A stretch of 64,000 nucleotides of DNA from Brugia malayi. Lineage: Eukaryota > Nematoda > Chromadorea > Rhabditida > Onchocercidae. How positions within the stretch are numbered: position 1 is the first letter of the stretch; every line of letters starts with the position of its first letter. Below the pieces are notes generated by a model. The model did no database searches, was not told where the DNA came from, and saw nothing but the letters and a program-made list of their open reading frames with translations. Positions 52,610 through 64,000 of this stretch are shown here, one piece after another. The stretch lies in contig NW_025062476.1 in assembly GCF_000002995.4 (NCBI RefSeq), positions 372,001 through 436,000 of the forward strand. Reading direction: 5' to 3'. The translations under genes and the position numbers were made by a program.

Positions 52610-55600
52610 GTCAAATAGTGGAATATGCCGCAGTTATGAAAGCAAAGAAAAAGAAGGCTTATTCGACGCACATAATGAAAGGCAAACAAGATTATGATAA
52701 ATAAAGCATATCAGATTAGCATGAAGGATCGATCTTGGCAGAAAAGCCCGAGAGACACCTCAAACACGTACTTTACGTCTCAGTTAAATTAGTAATAAGT
52801 AGTTTTATGGAGCTTAAAGTACAGCATAAAGCTTTTTTCACTTGTTTATTAATAGCATAGAATTTGAGAAATCATTGATGAAAGTCGGTTTACAAAAGTT
52901 TCTTTCTCCTTTGGCAGCTAAAGTCTTCTTGTATGCATAATAATACTACGAATTATAAATTAGGATATTTAAATTTTCTGTCATTTGCATTACGCGTACT
53001 TTCCGCTTTTTCATGGATCAAAAATTTTTAGTTCCATAAAATTTGCAACATTTCAGAGTTTCAATGTTATCAGTAGCGATTTCACTACTGCCTAATGCTT
53101 TATCACTGATAATCATAAGCAATGAGTTTAGATCAGTAAACATTTGAAATGATATGGAAGAGCAGCAACAGAGGACTTTTATGAAACTTTTTGCAAGTTT
53201 TTATTTTTCTTTCCTATTCATTAACAATTATAACTTCTTATAGTCATTTCCATTACTTCCAAATTGTAGCAATTGCTTGTTTTTATTTTATATAGTTATC
53301 AAATATGAATAGTTCACATTGATCTGATTGCTATTAACGATATTTCATATACTTATTTCATCTTTTTAAGTTAATTTCAGCCTTAAGAGTTCAAAACAGA
53401 CAAACATTTCTCTTAAAAGATTCAGTGATTGTTTCAATCAGTCTAAAGAAAGTTTTATTTCAAAAATTAGAGCTTACAGGAATCAAAAGGAAATGACATC
53501 AGAGAACTCTCCATTACCGTCTTTATCGGAGTAATCACCATTATCTTTATCATTATCATTATCAACCCAAAGGTCAAGGAACACTGTGGTTAAACTTACT
53601 TTGTTTGAATTTCTAAATAGATAAGAGTAAGCTGATTAAGTCACACAGTTTATTCCATTTCACATCGATATTTGAATCTAAATTTAATAAAAAATCTTTT
53701 GTGTTTGACAGCATATTAAACTATCCTATTTGCATGAAAATGTCAACAATTCTTAAAAGTTTGATGTCATTCAATTAAATGAGAAAAACTATAGAAAAAT
53801 GTATGTTACATAAAGTTATGCATAATATTCATGAATAATCATCAAATTGAAGCGATTGGCTTACATTTACTCACATTCATTCTTACACCAAAAAAAAACG
53901 AAACAAAACTTTGAAATAATTAAATATGGAAACAAAATCCATGAAAATAATTATATCTGAAAAAATTGGCAATGGAAATATTCCATCCGATTATTGTTAT
54001 ACTTTAATTAAGTTTGCAACAGCTAATTAAATCTGACAGAAGAAAGCAAAGTTATCAACTTGCTTCACTTTAATTAATTTGCAACTCAAAGATCAGAAAG
54101 TGAACCATTGATCCTTCGAAAAAACAGTTACGATTTTTGTCGCTGCATAGCGGTGACATTGTCTTCCTCTCTCCTTATACACTAAAGAGATAAGGTTGAC
54201 ATTTGCTAGTGGTATACGTCATATTAATTAGCTAATATGTTAAGTTGAGTACTTTAGTTAAGTTAGCTTTAAATTTCAACAGAGTCAGTGGTTTTCTTAA
54301 TGCTAAAACAATTAATTGAAGGCTTTTTGTGGCATTCCATCATATTTTAAATTTCTTCCACTGTGCAAATCCAAGTTTTTTCAATTTCGATTGTGAGATC
54401 GATGTATAAATTTGTTGATAAAATCTTTGCAGCAACCCAAAGAATCTTCCACTTTTGATGAACACATTAACTCAAAAAAGTTTGTCACTTGGCTTGCTTT
54501 GTTGACAAACACTGACTTACGTACACGTTGGTTCAAGATTTTTTTGTCCCATCATTTCAAATAATAATAATAGGCCAAAGCAAATTTGCAGCACATCTTT
54601 ATTCTCAGGACATTATCTCCATATATTTAAATGTCCATTTAGAGGAAGCATTTTTCATTTGCTGTCATTTCAAATTTTTAAAGATGTTTATGAAAACATA
54701 AGTTATAATGACAACAGCACCGTTTCTAGTAATGTATTTTTATTATAAATTTATGAATGAGACAAATGACCCAATCATTTGGTTTGAATTGAATTGCTCT
54801 GTTTCTCCATTCAGAATTGATAATTAATTTGAAAGGGTTCTTTAAATGATATTTAAATGATTTAAATGATATATTATTATCTTAATATACACGTAATGTT
54901 AACAAACGATACATATGATCCAATTTTTAAGAGATACTTCAAAAATTTCTCAGCCTAGTTATTTTGCAAATTTTATTATTAACTCTGTGAATCCTTTCTT
55001 CATCATTCATTTAATGAATCCTTTCTGTAATTTCTTTCTTTTGTTGAGCTCACTTCAAATGAAATGACCAATGAATTTGAGTAGTATTAGAGGACAATAA
55101 TTCACAGAAAAGAAGGATATCTATGCCATATGCAAATTTATTCATAAACACTTAAAATAATTCAAGAAGCATAGTGCATAAAACAAACTGTCAAACAAAT
55201 TGTCACTTTTTTTTTGTAAATTTCATTTTGCACTAAATACAATTGTTTCTTCAAAAATTAATTCAATTATTTATTTGAATGAATAATATGGAATTAAACA
55301 GTTTAATTTACAAATTTTTTCATGATTTCCGTTTTTTTTTTTTTTTTTTTTTTCTCAATTTTTCCATTTGTGAGAAAAAACTTGAAGCGTTTAGGATGCA
55401 TCGGTGATACATGTCATCCATCGAGACGATCACAACTTGTATCCTTGAACTGATACAATCAATTCAACCACCCATTTTTCATTCCAGTTTCATCTCCCTT
55501 TTGTTTACTTTACTATTTCAAAATAAAAATGTCGTTTTCATCTAATGCAATTTTGAAATGACACAGAAAAGAATATTGTTTTATTAAAATTTACTGTTTA

Positions 55601-56595
55601 CAGCACAGATCACTACAGAGAGAGACTTCACTGTGATGACCGACTGAACATAATGCGGAAATGGTCAATCAAATATTTTCCTTTCATTTAAAAAATTGAT
55701 GACATAATTTGATTCAAATCATTCCTCCTAAACTAATTGAATGTACAATAAAACAATAAGATTGGATGAAGCCTATTGAAACACAGAAATACTTACTTAT
55801 TTTATCTTTTATGTATCATTTATATACGATTAGCACTGTGCTTTATAATGAACGCTTAACATCGATGCTAACTCTCCTTATTCTGCCAGTTATTTCATTT
55901 GTGGGTTTTTCTGTACTTTTTATTTTGGTGACTGTTAGTTATTAACTCTGTGATTACTTTGTTACTTATAACTTAGAGTAGTACCTCAGATTTCAATTTC
56001 GTTTTAATTTATAAGAATTAAAGCAAATGATCGCATTCAAATCAAAACTTCTTTTAATTCCTTCCAGAGAGATAACAATGCGGTAATTCTGGGTGATAAA
56101 GCAAACAAAATTGAATATTCTGTGAAAAACTGAAAGTTCATTAACTGATGCCCCAGCACAAAACATACCATTTAATCAACAAAGAAAAGTAGATGAATCA
56201 TCAGACATTAGATAAGGTATGAAGGGAACCGGATCTCTGAGAAAACCTTCTTTAATACAATTATTCAAACAAATTTGAGGACTGATCGTACGAGGGATGG
56301 TTTTTCAACGCATCACTAAGCGCTTTATGTGGCGATGACGACTTAGGCAATACCTTCTGCTCATGGCAAAAAGTATTTAACTTTACATTTGATCAGACTT
56401 CTATCACTACCACAAAGTTGTACTTCGCAATTCCTTTTTAAAATTTTCATTTTCAGAGACTTTTCTTAAAAACTAGCAATTTCATTCTTGATGCTTTTTA
56501 TCAACCGATTGATTTGAATCACCCAAATCTGAGTGAAATCAGTAATGCAAAACGGAGTGCACCTTTAGTCATTTATAGGGATTGCAAATAATTAA

Positions 56596-58696
56596 ATGTC
56601 TTCTGCACTGATACTACTGTTAGCTTCATTTCTCATCATACAACCTGGCAACACAAAATTCGTAGAATACTGTATTAGTGATGCGCAATGTGATCCAGGA
56701 GAACGATGTGTTCCGGAAATAACCGGATTAATGCTCTGTCAGCAAGCCTTAGAACAAATGCCCACAACACCAACGATATATCCTGCACAAGTAACCTGCA
56801 CTTAATATCTCATTAAGTTATTTGAAATGCAGAAAAAAAGTTCAAAAATTTCAAAATATTTGTCATTTTATAGTCAAGACAGATTACATGTCAAAATGAT
56901 GCACAATGTCGTGTACTTGGCAAATGCATATATCTTGGCTGGCCTGGCTCTTGTCAGTACGCATCGCTTGGATGGAAGTGTAAGTTCAAAATTTGCATTT
57001 GCAATAGTTGAAAATATCGACCCGAAACATCGAGTCATCAAATTAGTCATCTGTGTTTTTTAATAGGATAGATATTCTGTGCAAATCACTTTAACTTATA
57101 CATTAGAATGACTCATACAATTTAATAGTATGACTTATTTTCAACTTCAGCAAGAATTATTAGATTTGATTTTGAATTTATAATTGAGAAAGCTTTTATT
57201 TAGTTTCATTAAATTCAGTGACTGATCGATGTTACAATGACGCCGACTGTGCTCAGCACCTGCACTGCATCAACACAAATGGCATGATGACTTGTCAGGT
57301 TAGTCTAGTGATATGATAAGACCGGATAATCGTGAAATCAGTTCCAGCAAATCGAATTTCATTCAGGTCGTCCGGGATGCGCTGCCGTACAAAACGTGTC
57401 AAAGCAACACGGATTGCGGTCTATTAGAGATGTGCTCCTTCAGTAAGCAGTATAATGCTAATGCATGCATAGTATCGATTGATTATCGTAAGTTGATCAC
57501 AAATTTATGCATAACTCAGTCATACATTTGTAATTTTATTGAGCATTTCAAATTGAAATCAATCGATATTTTATTAGAGTAAGTTATTTCTCCTTTTATC
57601 AAAGTTTGCATTTCTAGCTACGGCTAAAATGAGTCCATTTCGAAGTGATGAAATTGGAGGTGGTGCGGTTCCGTTGAGTCTCACTGATAACCGTGCTATT
57701 TCAAAAGGCTATGAAAAGCAGTGTACTGCTGATTATCAGGTAGTAGCTTTTCCCTTTTAATCATATCATCTTATCAATCTGCAACTTAAAAACACTCCAC
57801 TCATCTAATTTATTTATAAAATTAAACTATTCTCTCCTGAAACGATGTCAAACACATCACCTACATCATTTTCTAAGTTTCAGTGCTCTGTTTTCGAGAT
57901 TTGCTCAGAAGAAAGTGTCCCAGGTATCCCAGGTAATCGCATCTGCACTTACAATCCAACAACAAGCAATCGACAGTGTCGTTTCAATGCTGACTGTCAA
58001 TCTGGACAGGTCCACTATCTACTATACTAACATTTCAATCACTATCCCACTTCCCTCCCCTCTACCTCTTATTTGTTAATATCAAAATTTAAATTATTTA
58101 ATAATTATAATAAAACTAATTTTTCCAAAGTTAGTTGTCCCTCTCATCTAATTAAAGAGAATAAATGTTAATTTTAAGCTTACATTAGGGTGAGATTATG
58201 GAATTCACTCATTTCGAATAGTTTTAACAATTCTACTATTGTGATGATTGGTCTGAATTATCTGATTTAAATTTATTGATTTCAGCTTATTGAAATTTTT
58301 CAGCGTTGCGAGAAAGTTTTAGAGAATTTTTATTTGTGTAAAGCTGCAAAACAGACGACATTCATGCAACCGTGCCAGTATGATTACGAATGCTCGGGCG
58401 GTCAGCGTTGCATTAATATCAGCAATGGCATCTCCTCTTATCAGCAAGTAATATTCTGATATCAAAACTTCGAAAGTTGATATTTCTAATTATTCCAAAA
58501 TTAAAATTAAAAAATTTATATTTGATTCTGTCCACAAGTGGTAATGATGTTGCAGAATTCTCGATATTGCTTCTTACTGGACGAAAGATCAAACTGTGAC
58601 AATGACATGGATTGCTCGGATGCAAAAGTTTGTAATACTTTTGGAAAGTTCAAACAGTGTGTACCAATCACTTCCAATTCACATTTTAAGTTGTAA
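56596..58696 (+). CDS. Secreted protein of seven four-cysteine modules, 344 residues
   Basis: Eight exons in phase: 56596-56790, 56874-56979, 57219-57298, 57367-57487, 57618-57739, 57884-58009, 58304-58447 and 58556-58696 (TAA). Residues 1-20 are a signal peptide (MSSALILLLASFLIIQPGNT). The body repeats a short module C-x5-C-x(4-5)-C-x(8-11)-C, often with an acidic residue before the second Cys. Examples are CISDAQCDPGERC, CQNDAQCRVLGKC, CYNDADCAQHLHC, CQSNTDCGLLEMC, CRFNADCQSGQRC, CQYDYECSGGQRC and CDNDMDCSDAKVC. Each of the first four exons carries one module, so exon shuffling or duplication is the likely origin. A Cys-poor linker (DEIGGGAVPLSLTDN) interrupts the series. The spacing resembles the Dickkopf N-terminal or EB-type cysteine motifs common in nematode secreted proteins. 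No membrane anchor is present, so it is probably extracellular. The function is unknown. Confidence 0.85.
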
Positions 58697-60118
58697 ATAT
58701 GAACAGAATTAAGGATTAAAATTGAAGAAAACGTCGTATTATTTTTACAAAAATATGTTTCGAAGCAATAATTTCGAGAAACATTCTCAGATATTTTATA
58801 GAATTTTGATTATTTCATTTTATACTTAATAGGAGCACAAAATTTTTTAAGAATTTAAATGTTAAATTGAATTGAAAAAAGACAAATGGAATTTATGTCT
58901 AAGAATCATAAGAAATCACTTCAAAAAAGGTAAATCCATCACTACTGTTATGAACATCTCATTTTGCAATGCTATATATTTCTTCCTCCAATTATTTACC
59001 CAATAATTAAACATTACCCAGTATCAATAGCTATCCTCAAATTTATTACTTAGCAAGCATTTCAATCGATGAAAGTTTATTTGTAATTCAAACAAGGAAA
59101 CAAATTTAAATTTTGTTTTAATTAAGTACTAATAGAATCATAAAATTGCTTTTCATCAAAAATATTTTGAACATAACTTACATCTGGATATAGTTATTTG
59201 ATAAAGAAAGAATTCCAAATGTCAGCATGGAACAAAATTAAAATGCCGAAATGAATACAAATTGTAATCAGCAATAGTTTCAATTCATTTTTAACTGTGA
59301 AATAAAATTAAATTATGAATTGAAGTGTGCATTGTTATGAAAATCTTTCTGTATTTATAATTCCTATAAATTTAACCACAAAATAAAATTGAAATTTGTT
59401 AAACTTTGTTTCATTAGGTGCTAACAGGAAATTGCAATTGCAGAAATTTCACAGAAAAGTGTACACTTTGAACTTAATTGACACTGATCTTCTCACATCC
59501 AGACATGGTCAAATGGCTGAGTTAATAGAAATTGTAACTAGCAATAGTTTTTTGATAAGAAATATGAGAAACTTCATCTATTTATCGATTAACATAGGTC
59601 AACAATTTAGAGCTAATCATTTTATTATTATTTTAACATTTAAAATCGATACGTCAAACAATTTATAATCATATTGTGAAAAAATTTTGCTAGAAGCGGA
59701 AGATCATATCCACTGATAATCATGCCAAGCAAAAATGTTAAATAACTTCAAATAATTTTTATGGTTTAATGAAAATTCAAATTTAATTCGTATTATTATC
59801 AATTCATTGCTAAAATTAGTTGAAAAAAATAACAAATGAACATTGGAATTCTATTATTTAAAAGCCAAATTCATTGCTGCGCTAGAAATATGCAGAATTT
59901 CATTAATTTATTGCTTAAATTGAAGTGAAAAAATTTGGAATTAATCATTTGATTAATATTTTAACATTTGAAACTGAAAATAATATTGTGAAAAGAAAAA
60001 TTTGCCGGAAACGGAAGATCGAATCAATTGATAATTATAATTAAATGGAAATTCGGTCATTTTCGACTGTCTATTTGCTAAATTTAAACTGCTTTAATAG
60101 TAGCAAACAGATTTTTAA
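58697..60118. other. 1.4 kb AT-rich gap
   Basis: Between the cysteine-module gene and the minisatellite. Two loosely related AT-rich segments (about 59390-59700 and 59740-60050) share the phrases AATCATTTTATTATTATTTTAAC-like and GGAAGATC, which suggests an old duplication. The 90-codon + frame at 59396-59668 has no supporting splice context. Confidence 0.45.
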
Positions 60119-60847
60119 TTGAGGTGAGTTGAGTTAAGTTGAGCTGAATTAAATTGAGTTGAATTAAGGTGAGATGAGATGAGTTGAGTTGAGGTGAGGT
60201 GAGGTGAAATGAGTTGAGGTGAGATGAGTTGAGTTGAGGTGAGGTGGGATGAGTTGAGTTGAGGTGGGATGAGTTGAGTTGAGTTGAGGTGGGATGAGTT
60301 GAGTTGAGTTGAGGTGGGATGAGTTGAGTTGAGTTGAGGTGGGATGAGTTGAGTTGAGGTGGGATGAGTTGATTTGAGTTGAGGTGGGATGAGTTGAGTT
60401 GAGTTGAGGTGGGATGAGTTGAGTTGAGTTGAGGTGGGATGAGTTGAGTTGAGGTGGGATGAGTTGATTTGAGTTGAGGTGGGATGAGTTGAGTTGAGTT
60501 GAGGTGGGATGAGTTGAGTTGAGTTGAGGTGGGATGAGTTGAGTTGAGTTGAGGTGGGATGAGTTGAGTTGAGGTGGGATGAGTTGAGTTGAGGTGGGAT
60601 GAGTTGAGTTGAGGTGGGATGAGTTGAGTTGAGTTGAGGTGGGATGAGTTGAGTTGAGGTGGGATGAGTTGAGCTGAGGTGGGATGAGTTGAGTTGAGGT
60701 GGGATGAGTTGAGTTGAGGTGGGATGAGTTGAGTTGAGGTGGGATGAGTTGAGCTGAGGTGGGATGAGTTGAGTTGAGGTGGGATGAGTTGAGTTGAGGT
60801 GGGATGAGTTGAGTTGAGTTGAGGTGGGATGAGTTGAGTTGAGTTGA
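60119..60847. repeat. GAGTTGA / GGTGGGAT minisatellite, about 0.73 kb
   Basis: Built from GAGTT steps and GAGGTGGGAT blocks in varying order, giving 15- and 20-base periods. The plus strand has almost no C (only a few GAGCTGA variants). Because 15 is divisible by three, minus-strand frames stay open for up to 266 codons of Ser/Thr/Gln/Leu/Pro repeats. These frames are a by-product of the repeat, not a supported gene. Confidence 0.96.
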
Positions 60848-62306
60848 ACTGAATCTTTCGAGAACACCCTAATGCGATATGCAATGAATCTTTACCCGAA
60901 ATTGGATGTTATGTCCATCGTCAAACAAAAGGCTAAGTAAATTCAAAATTCTTCTCTATTTCAATGGAAATTCGATTGAAGCACCTTAAATCTATCAAAT
61001 ATACCGTCAAAAATGACTAAAATATATTAAATATGTTTTAAAATATATCAAATAATATATTAAATCATTATTATTATTAAATATTAAAGAACGAAGGGCT
61101 AAAAAATTTGCACTTTATCTTTTTCTCATCATTTTATCATTTAAAATTAAAATTCCAAGTGATTTATAATTGTCAAAGCTATCTTATTGTGTTGCACTGA
61201 TCGGCCAAATACAAATTTCAGAACTTTATTCCATTACTCTAAGGACTGAGTCAAATGCGAGTACTCATAAGTATTAGCAAATAAGTTGACCGATTGTTAT
61301 TTGTTTCCCCAACAATAAACAATTACATCGATGATTACATATGATAAACTGATAGGTATAACAATCTTATTACTATTATTAGTTGTAGTTTTTATCAGAT
61401 ATTACGGTGATAATAAGAACGAATTAATAATTTCTGTTGACATTTCATTTTATTTTTTATTGAAAGTAGTGAAGAACAAAGTTTGAAAAGTTTGATTTGA
61501 CATTCGAACTGTCAATTATCTAAATCTGCAAATAGGCCATATTTCCTATTACTACAATGTTAGAATTTACAGAATACTTATAATCGGAATAGTTCCTTGC
61601 AGATTATTCACTTACTGTCCTCCCTTACTCTCGACTCTTTGATTATTCTCGTGCAAATGTAAATGTGAATAAAGAAATATATATATATAAATTATTAAAT
61701 TATAAAAAGAACTAAATTTGAAATTGAAATTGCTATTAAATGAGTACGGATTATTCAGTAAATGTGTCGTAAAATTAATTCCACCAGTAATGTCTCTTTG
61801 GAAATTGACAAATAAGTGACGACAAAAGGAAATTGTCGTGTTGTAACAGTAATGGACGACACAAGTAATGATCGGTTTATTTGAATTACAAGAGATAAGA
61901 AAAGCTAAGGTATGTTTGTTATCATTTTTAATTATAACACTTTCATTTCTATCTTACATTTTCAAAAGTAAAACGAAAGTGTGAGAATAGCAAAATAAAA
62001 ATATGGTGAAGAATTTTAACCATTCGAAGACATCAAAATTTTAAATATACAAATTGATTAATTAATTTCTACTAGAGTTTCGCTTTGAACAGTTTCCATT
62101 ACCAGTTTATTGTTCGTATGATATATTGTCATAGATCATCTCATTCCTGAAACATTTCAATCGTTTTTTCTCTTCTGAGGTCAATTTAATAAGCGAAAAG
62201 TCATAGTTAAGCCAAATGATCTCGTTGTCCCATTTATCATTTGTTATTGATTAACTTATCAAGATCACTTACAAAAGTGATATTTTGGAAAGGAAAAAAA
62301 AATAGA
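60848..62306. other. 1.5 kb gap downstream of the small mitochondrial-like gene
   Basis: AT-rich, with a short (TA)n run near 61679-61688. On the minus strand, 62106-62250 holds a 40-plus codon open stretch (DKWDNEIIWLNYDFSLIKL) that could be a terminal exon of the gene at 62307-63630. It has no AG acceptor at a usable position. Confidence 0.45.
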
Positions 62307-63630
62307 TCATAAATTACAGAAAGTTCTTTTTTCTGAGAAATAAAAATGAACAAAAATATCTACCTCTTCTTCATCTTTTTCCTTGAATTCTTCAAAGTTG
62401 TTATTCATAGCTGAAAATAAATTTTAAGTAATAAAATTTCAGGATCCTCTTTTTCAGCTTCTCAAATAAGCTAAGCAAATAAAACAACAACAACAACAAT
62501 AACAACAAAAAATAACCATCAATGAAGACATAATGATTCTCCAAATCCTGAAACATATACCAGACGAATGCTAAGCCAAAAGCAAATCGCTTTCCAAAGT
62601 ATGATGAATGCCATGCATCATACATGCTGTAAATAAAATAAAATATCAGAAAAAATTTATTTCCTTCGGAAAAAAAAAAAAAACTTTTTTTTTTGCTTTT
62701 GCAGTTTTTATCTAATAAATTTTGCTATTGCAATCTTTGCAACCTTACACTTAAATGACTTTTTTGCTTTTTACTTTTTTTATTTAACTTTTAATGAGTT
62801 TTTTTTTTTTAAATGTGACTGTTGATGATATATAGACAAGAAGAGAAACATAAATCAAATCATATTAATTACTCTATGTCATATCATCATCTCCTTCCAT
62901 TCCTGCTTGATACAATGATTTTACTGAAACCAGAAGATTCACCATAGAACCGGTTGGTTATTCAAAAGCAGAAAACTTCGTCAAGAATTTAAATTTAGTT
63001 TTCAAAAACAGCCCGTTTCATTGGTGATTCCATTATTTAACTAACTTCTTTGTACTTCTAATATCACTTAAATCTCTTTCAAAAAAAAAAAGTGCCAGTA
63101 TTATTTGCTGCTTTTTCTCTGCAAATTTCTCATTGCTATAAGTTACCTCAAGGAAGTGTCACATATTTTTTGAGATGGAAGGATAAGATTCCATGTATCA
63201 ATCAAGAGAGCAATAAAATGATGCAAACATTTCAAAAATAAACATTAGCTATCAAATTTATTCCTAATTCTAATACAATTTATTTCAGCCTATGACATTC
63301 AATAATTTGTCATTTCCTCACAAAATAAATTCTAAATTGGATAATCTCTGAGAATTACTGAAAATTCGAAATGAATACAATGAATGTTTGAGCCTGAAAT
63401 CAATGATTCAGAGTTCAGTATAAAATCATTCGAAGAAATACGTACCGGCCGGAAAGTTTTCCCCATAGTGAGCTCTGTTCCCAGTCCTGTTTTCTGAAAC
63501 GTGGTCTGTAAATTGGTTCTTCGATGAATGTGGTACATTTGGATCTGAATGGTACCACCAGTTGTTTCACCGGTAATTTGTTGCAAAGCGAGCGTTGAGC
63601 TACAGTTGTTGTTGTCTTTGCGATGCACAT
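62307..63630 (-). CDS. Small single-span protein with mitochondrial-like N-terminus, unrecognised
   Basis: Exons 63446-63630 and 62517-62626 join in phase 2, and 62517-62626 to the exon ending at 62410 in phase 1. Reading on through the last exon gives a stop at 62307 and 132 residues. A splice at 62364 (GAG|GTAGAT) is an alternative, so the C-terminus is uncertain. The first ~35 residues (MCIAKTTTTVAQRSLCNKLP and on) are basic and hydroxylated with no acidic residue, as in a mitochondrial presequence. They are followed by EEPIYRPRFRKQDWEQSSLW and one likely membrane helix, KRFAFGLAFVWYMFQDLE. A Glu/Lys-rich tail (NNNFEEFKEKDEEE) ends the supported part. Size, presequence and single helix resemble accessory subunits of respiratory complexes, but I cannot match a named subunit. 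Confidence 0.6.
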
Positions 63631-64000
63631 TGTTCACTTCAAAAAAATATATTCAAATTTGGTAGGAAATGTGAAACTCTATCAATTTAAGTGCTTCTAT
63701 AAGTCTCAATTCTAAATTGAAGCGGTGGTTTTAATGATTAATTAATGAAAACTGAATTTTCAGTATTCTAGAAATATGATAGAAAATGCAGTAAGGATCA
63801 GTCCATTAACTTATGTGACAAAGCCAGAGGACGAGAAGAAAAGATGGTGTAAAATTAAAATATTTACCTATTTTACAGATAATTTAAATCCTGGTTAACT
63901 GTCCAACCAAACTCTGAAAGGAACAAAATTTCAAAAGAAAGCCATATAAATCTCAACGAAATGAAATGCATGTAAAAGAGGAAAGCTACTTCAAATGAAG
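63631..64000. other. Upstream flank, nothing called
   Basis: About 370 AT-rich bases upstream of the small gene's ATG, probably its promoter. I see no TATA box or exon with confidence. Confidence 0.4.

Larger units (their letters stand above)
46401..56595. other. About 10.2 kb without a supported gene
   Basis: This is the longest gene-poor stretch. Open frames are short and AT-rich, with no chain of phase-matched exons seen on either strand. It holds TNATCA-rich low-complexity sequence (46740-46870), a (TG)n run near 48355-48370, minisatellites at 48509 and 52248, a (CAGT)n run near 50827-50846, an ATCACGT triple repeat near 49888-49908, and several long T-runs (for example 55331-55352). Distal regulatory DNA for the cuticlin or missed genes with tiny exons remain possible. 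Confidence 0.5.

Noticed and set aside
60084..60884. Minus-strand frames of 266 and 250 codons rich in Ser, Thr, Gln, Leu and Pro
   Set aside because: Both are translations of the minisatellite in different frames. No start context, splice sites or non-repeat coding sequence.

Overview
The window looks like nuclear DNA of a nematode, most likely a parasitic clade III (spirurid or filarial) species. It is AT-rich and full of A/T homopolymers and short tandem repeats. Genes are split into many small exons by mostly canonical GT-AG introns, some only about 70-80 bases long. One gene is a nematode-specific cuticlin. The species assignment is inference; no rRNA, spliced-leader or mitochondrial marker was found. 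I rebuilt gene models by eye, choosing splice sites that keep reading phase and family motifs.

Layout. 1164-4574 (+): succinate-semialdehyde dehydrogenase, 5' end not resolved. 5231-5590 (+): small two-exon gene, unrecognised. 5871-18861 (-), perhaps reaching 20316: the standout locus, a gene with 35 complete, near-identical 210-base exons of 70 codons plus one half exon in direct tandem. The exons are separated by short introns of three length classes and flanked by diverged unique exons. 26263-31554 (-): a secreted or surface protein with a signal peptide, an N-terminal domain starting at a likely mature His, EGF-like modules, a DOMON domain and a GPI-like tail. 36718-37678 (+): a short secreted protein. 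38332-43167 (-): a 13-exon type I membrane protein, unrecognised. 44206-46257 (-): a CUT-1-type cuticlin with a ZP domain, furin-type site and C-terminal membrane anchor; one of its introns is GC-AG. 56596-58696 (+): a secreted protein of seven four-cysteine modules. 62307-63630 (-): a small one-membrane-span protein with a mitochondrial-like N-terminus.

The stretches 20317-26262, 31555-36717, 46401-56595 and 58697-62306 show no gene I can support. They hold several minisatellites with 18, 22, 30, 34 and 40 base units and a 0.7 kb GAGTTGA/GGTGGGAT array. Nothing suggests operons or one pathway joining the genes. Several products (cuticlin, the EGF/DOMON protein, the cysteine-module protein, the type I membrane protein) are secreted or surface proteins.

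The most unusual element is the 10 kb exon array. Each 70-residue unit is itself two related ~35-residue modules around a GERY and an SD motif. A free-standing diverged unit of the same 70-codon length lies 3' of the array, so the array grew from an older, slower-evolving gene.
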